Below, piece after piece: positions 57,780 to 64,000 of a DNA stretch of 64,000 bases. A program made the translations under genes and the position numbers. The notes beneath the pieces were generated by a model that saw only the letters and a list, made by a program, of their open reading frames with translations, searched no databases and was not told the DNA's origin. Source of the stretch: Apis mellifera (lineage: Eukaryota; Arthropoda; Insecta; Hymenoptera; Apidae); NCBI RefSeq assembly GCF_003254395.2, contig NC_037650.1, positions 806,001 to 870,000 of the forward strand, given 5' to 3'. Position 1 is the first letter of the stretch. Every line of letters begins with the position of its first letter.

Positions 57780-57980
57780 GTTTTTATTCGACGAATATTT
57801 TTTTTATTTGAGAAACGTATCAAGGATTTGATTAGAAGATTCAAAAAAATGCAATTGAAAATATATGGATTAAATTTAGGCTTGGAGCCTAATTTTACGC
57901 ACGAACTAAACGCACAATTCGAAAAAGAGAAATTTTTCGAAAATACATATTTTAATTGCAAATCATCGGCGGAAAAATAT
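57780..57980 (+). CDS. Possible coding exon A, unknown protein
   Basis: Exactly 201 bases, 67 codons in phase 0, between an acceptor-like TTCGTAG at 57773-57779 and a donor-like GTATGT at 57981. The peptide is Lys/Arg/Glu-rich with a normal residue mix, including KRIKDLIRRFKKMQLKIYGL, LEPNFTHELNAQFEKEKFF and CKSSAEKY, unlike the Ile/Asn/Lys monotony of chance frames here. Codon use includes CGA, GCG, TCG and GAG, giving a local GC rise. The frame joins exon B after a 231-base intron without phase change. I recognise no domain. An open minus-strand frame over the same bases (57961-57770) is probably its shadow. Taken alone a 67-codon frame is expected by chance; the splice signals and phase agreement raise it. 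Confidence 0.33.
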
Positions 57981-58211
57981 GTATGTTAAAAGTTAATTAA
58001 AGAAGAAAGTGTTATTAGTTCTTTTTACATAAGCTTGTTCTAAATGTGTAAAGATTTCTAATGCATAAAGATTAAATTATTATTTAAAAAGATTCGCTGA
58101 GCGACTTATGAGAATTCGTATTAAATTTAATTCTTCATTCGAAGGAATTTATTAAGGCATAAAAGATATATAAAAATTGTCCCATTTAAAAAAATTTTCA
58201 TCTCTTTTCAG

Positions 58212-58388
58212 TCGATTCATCATATATGCGGTAAATTTTTTTTGGACTACCTCAAATTAAAATCGAGGAAGACGAATTCTCTCGAGTCTCGACGAATCAC
58301 TATCACTTTGGATTTAATTTCCTCGAGAAATAAATTATGGATTTTAAAGCTTACTATAAAGATGAATATACTCAAAATACAATATTAA
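58212..58388 (+). CDS. Possible terminal coding exon B, unknown protein
   Basis: The sequence begins right after a strong acceptor (CATCTCTTTTCAG, ending 58211) and stays open for 58 codons to a TAA at 58386-58388. The first residues read SIHHICGKFFLDYLKLKSRK, followed by a Ser/Arg-rich part and LDLISSRNKLW; the last 15 or so codons drift into AT-rich low-complexity residues. It is in phase 0 with exon A. Z, A and B together would give about 160 residues with no Met at the front, so at least one upstream exon would be missing. No homology is recognised. A degraded pseudogene or a chance alignment of signals remains possible. A GC-richer stretch at 58406-58470, ending at a donor-like CGAG|GTATAG, may be an alternative downstream exon. 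Confidence 0.33.
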   Translation, partial: SIHHICGKFFLDYLKLKSRKTNSLESRRITITLDLISSRNKLWILKLTIKMNILKIQY

Positions 58389-59173
58389 ATATATAAGATT
58401 TTTAATGTGCCATTGCACTGGTCACTTCGAATCGGATATAATTTTATCGTATGGCTACAAGACCACTATTATCTCGAGGTATAGTTTAATTTGAAAAATT
58501 CGTAAAAAAAAAATCTTTAAATTCTGATTGTTTGGATTATTCAAACCACATTATATATAATATTGTGCAATGTCACTAAATAAAAATCACTACTTATATT
58601 GAGATCAATCTTTACTATATAGATAATCCGTTCATGAATATTAGATTACATATAGTTAAATAAATCTGATTTGAATTATTTATAAAAAAAAAGAAAAAAA
58701 AGTCAAGATAACAATAGAATAATTGATAAATTTTTGTGAAAAATAAATATATATAATTTAGATTTATATTGCAAACTCTAAGCGTGTCTATGAAAAAAAT
58801 AAATATTGCGCAAAATTAGCGGTCATGGCATTCTCCAAAACATAAAAAGTCTTTAGTCTTTAGATTGATAGTTCAATTATCTATGATTAATATAATATAA
58901 AGAGTTATATATGAAAATTATTCATGTAAAAAATACAATAAGATCATACTTATAAAAATCAAAGATATATAAAAATAGTACGCAAAAGATAGCCAATTCA
59001 ACAAATATAAAATAAATATTAATATAAAAACTTTATAATTTTGCACATTGCAAGCTTGTATGTTAAATTGAGAAAGTTGTCTAATGAGAATACAATATTA
59101 TCCATGTAATAGTTTATATATCAGATAAAAAACAAAAGAACATAAATGCCTTGTTAGATTATAATGTTAGTTT

Positions 59174-59218
59174 TATATATATATATATATATATAATTAT
59201 ATAAATATATATATATAT
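59174..59218. repeat. (TA)n microsatellite, interrupted
   Basis: Alternating TA at 59174-59195, a short break ATTATATAA, then TA again to 59218. It forms an almost self-complementary tract. Confidence 0.95.
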
Positions 59219-59697
59219 TTATATAATTATATTTCATAGATTCAATAAAGGAATTATAATAAATTAAATATTCTAATAATACAATAATGAATAATCTAAT
59301 CTTAAATTAAAGTAATTAAAAATTTTCAATTTCCTTGATTTTAACAATTTCACAATAATCAGATTAAAATATTTATGTAGCGATTTTGGCAAATTCGAAT
59401 TGATTGGGACCAGACATTGCTTCAAGATGGATACTCAAAAAGCTTAATTTTCACGAATGAGAAAACATCGCTTTATTAACCATATCAATAAGTAACATTA
59501 AATTTTATGAAAAACTATCATTTTTTAAAAAAGATATACGAATTACCGTCTATATACAATATCGTAATACCGTATACGTATACGTATATACCTAAACAAT
59601 AGATATTGGCAATCAATATTGTGTATAAAGTGCACGTTTCTTGAAAGCCGCATCTATTATTAACATAATTTGTAGACAAGATAGGAGTGCCTTCATT

Positions 59698-59890
59698 ATT
59701 CAAGTAAATATTATTGGATGGATTCTAAATAGTTCTTGACACTTGGCAAATCACATATCTGAAATCCAAGATTTTTCATTATTAAAATATGTCAATATTC
59801 AAGTAAATATTATTGGATGGATTCTATAATAGTCCTTGACACTTGACAAATCATATATCTGAAATCCAAGATTTTTCATTATTAAAATAT
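59698..59890. repeat. Tandem duplication, ~94-bp unit at 99-bp offset
   Basis: 59698-59790 and 59797-59890 share ATTCAAGTAAATATTATTGG, then GTCCTTGACACTTG(G/A)CAAATCA, then GAAATCCAAGATTTTTCATT, with about five differences including one inserted base. It is a recent local duplication in noncoding DNA. Confidence 0.9.
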
Positions 59891-61218
59891 ATCTAATGGC
59901 AATAGTGCTGATCTAGTGATAGCTGATTTATCGCGAGATATTGGTCCATCTTCTCTTAGAAATAATGATTTGTAGTGATGTGATTATAGGAAATGCTATA
60001 AATATCTTCTTTTATATATAATTCTGTTACAATGTATCCGAAAGTAATATGGCTACATCAATTTTTTGTTTATTTATTTATTTTTATTGTGAATATATAT
60101 ACTTTTCTTTCAATATTCCTTTTACGTATCAAATTATACTGTATAATTATCAACTTGTATTTCATTAAATTCATTGAGAAGATTCGAGTAAAAATTGATA
60201 AGAACAGTGAAATTAGTAATCAAAATGTAAGTTCTTGATTGCTTGATAATTAAAAATAGCAAAGAAATCTTTAATTAGAATAATGTAACGAAATATTTTT
60301 TTTTGATTAGCCATTCATCGACGAATTCAGACTAATTATTCCGATCAGAAGCATCCAGAAAGTTCTTATCGGCATCTCATTTGTTCATAATAAAATATGA
60401 ATCTGTTAAATTATTACATGTTAACGAAATTTTGCGTCATTAAGGAACAAATTTTGGATTTAATGTGATGAATAAATCATTAGAAAAATTGTGTACCAGT
60501 GCATGAAGTGCTTTTAGAGAAAATTCAATTAATACTGATTATCGAATAAGCAATTTATGCATTAATCATATAATTCTGACCAAGGTTTTTGTTATTTTCG
60601 TGGATTGTATAAGTTTTTTTTTTAACATGCATAGCTTGAAAAGCTTACATCTATATTTTTCTTTGTTTCACAATCAAAGCCATTTACTTTGAATTTGCTA
60701 TTGATTTATCGACCGACGCATTATTGAATTATTTACATCGTTTATTTTACATCATTTAGTCGATATCACTTTATTCACTTTGATAATGAAAGGAATTTTA
60801 TTGATAAAGCGAGAAACCAATTGAATGAATTAGATCTTCTTTTAAATAACAAAAATCAAAAATAATAAATTTAATACATAATACATAATGATACAAAAAG
60901 AAATTTATATTTAATTTATTATTTCTTTATTATATTTTGTAGATTATAAAAAATTATAGAAATATCAAACAAATCAAAACTCATTAGATATTTCTTAGAT
61001 ATTTCTTAGATATTTCTTATATACTAAAAACTTTTCTTTAGTCGCAAAAGCAAATATGGTGAATTCATTTCTTGTCGAGAATGTAAGAGCATTATTTTAG
61101 GAGGTGATAGAATTATCTGCAAGCGTTATTTTAAAACAGATCATTAAATAAAATCAAAATAAAATAATATTATTAAATAAATAATGATAACATTAAATAA
61201 TATTCATCGTGCAGATAT

Positions 61219-61313
61219 ATAAATAAATAAATAAATAAATGATATATGTGATTATAATGATATAAATAGATAAATAAATAGATAAATAAATAAATATATA
61301 ACTAAATAAATAA
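61219..61313. repeat. AAAT / GATAAATA tetranucleotide tracts
   Basis: (AAAT)n at 61219-61240, then after about 20 bases a mixed tract of AAAT and GATA steps at 61262-61313. Confidence 0.9.
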
Positions 61314-61499
61314 TTGTATATAATAAACAATGATATATTTCAGAAAAATTCAGAATATATATTTCAGAAAATTTGTAGATTATACACGATACATTTACAT
61401 ATAAATATTATCTTCCTTTCTGATGGATCTGTGCCTTTCAATATTTTTTTCTTCTTCAATATGCTTTTTTATTATCCTATTACAGAATTCTCTAATTTT

Positions 61500-61760
61500 A
61501 TTTATCTTTACGTAGAAAGATTCTCATGAGATTGTGTGACATCTTAATTTCAAAATTATTTTTCAGTCTCCGCAAATCTAACTTATATGAAAAGGACATG
61601 TTCGGCATCATCTCTCGTGTTCCACAATTCCAATACACTTTTGTCGTGAATTTCTCGATCCTAAAACAAAAATTATTAAAAATGTGTTTTATTAATATTT
61701 GTGTCACGAAGAAGTCCAACCTCAGATAAACTTCCATTTCATTTTATCCTTGACAATCTC
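61500..61760. other. Locally less AT-rich patch with overlapping open frames on both strands
   Basis: A plus frame runs from about 61526 to 61729 and passes an acceptor-like TTTTTCAG at 61560-61567. A longer minus frame runs 61737-61498, with a mixed peptide containing YWNCGTREMMPNMSFSYK. At most one can be real, and neither matches a family I know. It could hold an exon of the same unknown unit as 61764-62075. Confidence 0.15.
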
Positions 61761-61763
61761 TTA

Positions 61764-61851
61764 GTCCAGTTGTATTGTATAAATTCATTTGCTAATATTT
61801 GCTTGATTCTCAATTTGCTTGACATTCGGAAAAAATATAGATTCTATCGAG
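61764..61851 (+). other. Exon-like open stretch between splice-like signals
   Basis: Bounded by an acceptor-like GACAATCTCTTAG, ending near 61763, and a donor-like CGAG|GTAAGC near 61851. Only one of the three frames is open (peptide QLYCINSFANICLILNLLDI...). It is too short to identify. It lies in a locally less AT-rich patch (61520-62075) with other open stretches and may belong to the same unit as the frame at 61914. Confidence 0.2.
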
Positions 61852-61913
61852 GTAAGCCAATCTACATAAATATGTAATCGAATCGTATTCATATAATTGA
61901 CTCATATAATTGA

Positions 61914-62075
61914 ATTCGTCTATTAAATGCCACCAATATTTATGTCACATTTGCTGGAGTAAGCAGCTTACTGCACTCTCTTGCCAAAGGATATCAACGT
62001 AATATATGTGAGGATGAGATTCAATTCTATCGTTATCTTATTTCTAATTCTTTTCATAGTCATATCATCATTTAA
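61914..62075 (+). other. 54-codon coding-like open frame, unknown
   Basis: Opens right after a TGA at 61911 and closes at TAA 62073-62075, without a Met start. The peptide (INATNIYV-type beginning, then VSSLLHSLAKGYQRN and ICEDEIQFYRYLI) has a balanced residue mix and uses GCC, GTC, CTG, CAC and GAG codons, unusual for the flanks. It would need to be an internal exon or a relic. A small perfect inverted repeat GTAAGC-A-GCTTAC lies inside it. No family is recognised. Confidence 0.2.
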
Positions 62076-62589
62076 CAGTTTATCATCATTTTTAGATAGA
62101 ATCTGCAAATCTTTGCAATAGTCTTCTTATCAATGAAAACTATTTCATCTGTTTTTCAGCATATTCTAATTTATGAAGATTTAATAATTTATTTAACAAT
62201 ATAATAATCATATTTCATCTTTTATCAGAATATTTGTTTCACTTCTTTCTCAAGCATTTCTTAAGATCTCTTCCAAGAATCTTTATTTAGCTAATTACAT
62301 ATAAATTCTTTCCATGCTAATTTTAAATTTTGTTTTTAAATTTATATGGAACTTTTAAAATGGATACATTCTTTACATATCTCTTTTCTGCCTTTGCTGC
62401 TTTTTTTTAATTTTTTTAAAAATTTACATTGATTTCTTTTTTTATAATATTTGACTATAATTTCATTCACCAGTGTTTTGTTACTTTTTTTTTTTTATAA
62501 TAGTTTGATAAACTTTATATAAGATCTATCTATTAATATATTCAAAATTTGATCATCACCTTATAATTTTTCATAATTTGATGATATAG

Positions 62590-62639
62590 ATTACATTAGA
62601 TCAGGTTAGGTTAAATTAGATTAGATTAGGTTAGATTAG
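62590..62639 (+). repeat. Degenerate TTAGG / TTAGA interstitial repeat
   Basis: About 50 bases made of GGTTAGGTTA, TTAGATTAGATTAGG and similar five-base steps. TTAGG is the ancestral insect telomere repeat. Here it is short, imperfect and interstitial, so this is not a telomere end. It may come from double-strand-break repair or from chance slippage of a GGTTA-type motif. Confidence 0.6.
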
Positions 62640-63309
62640 CTTTCTTTTCTTTTAGATTTATATGAAAACTATTCATTCTTATACGAAACCATATATTTTT
62701 TTTCAATACCTTATTCTTCATTAATGTTTTCCTAAAATTTTAATATATAATAATGATAGAATATCGAGAAAGATGCACTTATTGATTCTTCAAAATATGT
62801 TTGGTTTTGATAGAAACTAAATCTCTATCTTAAACATTATATTTTCTGTATCGTAATTTGATAAACAATATCCATTTAAATATATTCTTATGTATTTTAA
62901 ACAGCACGAAAACTATAATGAACTAACAGAAAGAATATCTTCATATATTTGTTATTATATTTGATAACTTATATTGCTATATCTTCATCCATATCTTCAA
63001 ATCAGGAAGGATATATTTAATAAGGTTTGGATATTACATGAATCTTCAACTTAAAGATCTTTTGTAACGAATTCTTGCGTCAAATAGTATTTATTCAATT
63101 ATATATATATATTTTTTATAGTATCTTTCATAATTGTCTCTTTTACTATCGTAATATTATCTTTACATTGAATAAGCAAAGAAACAATTCCATAATTGTT
63201 TTAAAGGGGAAAAAAAAAAACACTTCTTGATATAAATATCATGAAAATGATATCATTTATATTTATTTCCATCTTCATTTAATTTAAGAGATCTTCTTTT
63301 ATATTGTAC

Positions 63310-63315
63310 AAAAAA
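63310..63315 (-). terminator. Pol III oligo-T terminator of tRNA-Asn
   Basis: Six consecutive A on the plus strand are T6 on the coding strand, starting seven bases past the tRNA 3' end. This is the standard RNA polymerase III termination signal and supports an active tRNA gene. Confidence 0.85.
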
Positions 63316-63321
63316 TCGATT

Positions 63322-63338
63322 CGCCCCCAGGTGGGATC

Positions 63339-63375
<37 letters not shown>

Positions 63376-63395
63376 GCCGATTGCGCCACGGAGGC
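63322..63395 (-). tRNA. tRNA-Asn (anticodon GTT)
   Basis: Cytoplasmic asparagine tRNA, decoding AAC/AAU. Read on the minus strand, the 74-nt gene folds fully. The 7-bp acceptor stem GCCTCCG / TGGGGGC includes G-T pairs, and the discriminator base is G. The anticodon arm is TTCGG-CTGTTAA-CCGAA, with GTT at plus-strand positions 63361-63359. The T arm is GGTGG-TTCGATC-CCACC. The A box (TGGCGCAATCGG) and B box (GGTTCGATCC) match the internal Pol III promoter of nuclear tRNA genes. There is no intron and no encoded CCA, as expected in eukaryotes. Every stem pairs, so it looks functional rather than a tRNA-derived SINE or pseudogene. Its GC content stands out sharply from the flanks. It is alone: no second tRNA lies in the window. 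Confidence 0.97.
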
Positions 63396-63399
63396 CGCG

Positions 63400-64000
63400 T
63401 GATCTGTCGTATATTAATATATTATTATATATAGTTAAAGGAAATAAAATTAAAAATAAAAAAATATTAATACTGACGCACAGAAACAATTTAAAAACTT
63501 TTAATACAAATAATATCGAAATAGAATATTATGATAATTTTATTACAAATATCTCGTTGACGATATGATATGAAACTTATTTTTATTCTTATTAAGCTCA
63601 TACTAAATTGATTTCTTATCAAAGACTTTTGCATGTAAAGTTAAGCATAAATCTAAATAATTTTCAAACGATCACAAAGAAATTTCAAGGATATATTTTT
63701 TTCTTTCTTCAATAGAGAAAAGATTATTCCTTGAAGTGATTACTGGAAAAAACTTGAGAAATGATCAGATTTGTACAAATATTTGACGTATATGTTATAT
63801 TTTTTACCTTTTTGTTATATCGTAATTCTGATTATAAATTATATTATATAAATTATATTTTATAATGAATTATAAAACATTAGCATGTCATCTATTAAAA
63901 AATACTAAAAAAACATTTTTTTTTTATTACGAATAAGAAGAATATTTATCTTAAATATTTATAAAAGAAAAAATGAAATAAAGAATATGGAAAAATCAAT
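63400..64000. other. AT-rich sequence upstream of tRNA-Asn
   Basis: Nothing recognisable beyond A/T runs. This is the 5' flank of the minus-strand tRNA; internal promoter boxes make an upstream promoter unnecessary. Confidence 0.6.

Larger units (their letters stand above)
58490..61499. other. AT-rich noncoding stretch
   Basis: Holds the 59174 microsatellite, the 59698 duplication and the AAAT tracts. No gene is recognised. Confidence 0.55.

Noticed and set aside
1..64000. CRISPR arrays, prokaryotic operons or phage-like gene clusters
   Set aside because: No regularly spaced repeats, no dense genes and no ribosome binding sites. The tRNA features and AT-rich spacer are eukaryotic.

Overview
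The window looks like gene-poor nuclear DNA from an insect, most probably a honeybee-type hymenopteran. The evidence is a very high A+T content (roughly four fifths by eye), frequent CpG despite that, long AT microsatellites, short degenerate TTAGG-like repeats (the insect telomere motif), a eukaryotic tRNA-Asn with internal promoter boxes, and GT...AG splice-like signals. Nothing suggests bacterial gene organisation: there are no dense genes, operons, ribosome binding sites or CRISPR arrays. The species assignment is inference.

The only gene I can name with confidence is tRNA-Asn(GTT) on the minus strand near the right end (63322-63395), followed by an oligo-T Pol III terminator. No complete protein-coding gene can be recognised. 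Possible coding material is: (a) a piggyBac-like transposase relic on the minus strand around 47341-47886, with the C-terminal cysteine-rich domain broken by a frameshift; (b) three consecutive plus-strand exon candidates at 57367-57477, 57780-57980 and 58212-58388 that join in one phase through plausible splice sites but have no recognised homologue; (c) weaker single open stretches at 61764-62075 (+) and 17055-17717 (-).

Layout. 1-11.7 kb: AT-rich sequence with microsatellites and a 113-bp tandem duplication. 11.7-18.1 kb: two main copies and one partial copy of a dispersed repeat (called B here). 20.9-23.0 kb: a striking GC-rich island in AT-rich surroundings. 29.3-34.0 kb: two diverged copies of another dispersed repeat (A), whose better copy keeps a 120-codon minus-strand frame. 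42.3-47.9 kb: several moderate GC rises and the piggyBac relic. 53.3-53.9 kb and 59.7-59.9 kb: local tandem duplications. 57.3-58.5 kb: the exon candidates. 61.5-64 kb: another coding-like patch, TTAGG-like repeats and the tRNA.

The parts do not form a pathway or a recognisable new system. The window is best read as intergenic or long-intron DNA shaped by slippage, local duplication and decayed mobile elements. The GC island and the exon-like cluster are the places most likely to hide undescribed genes.
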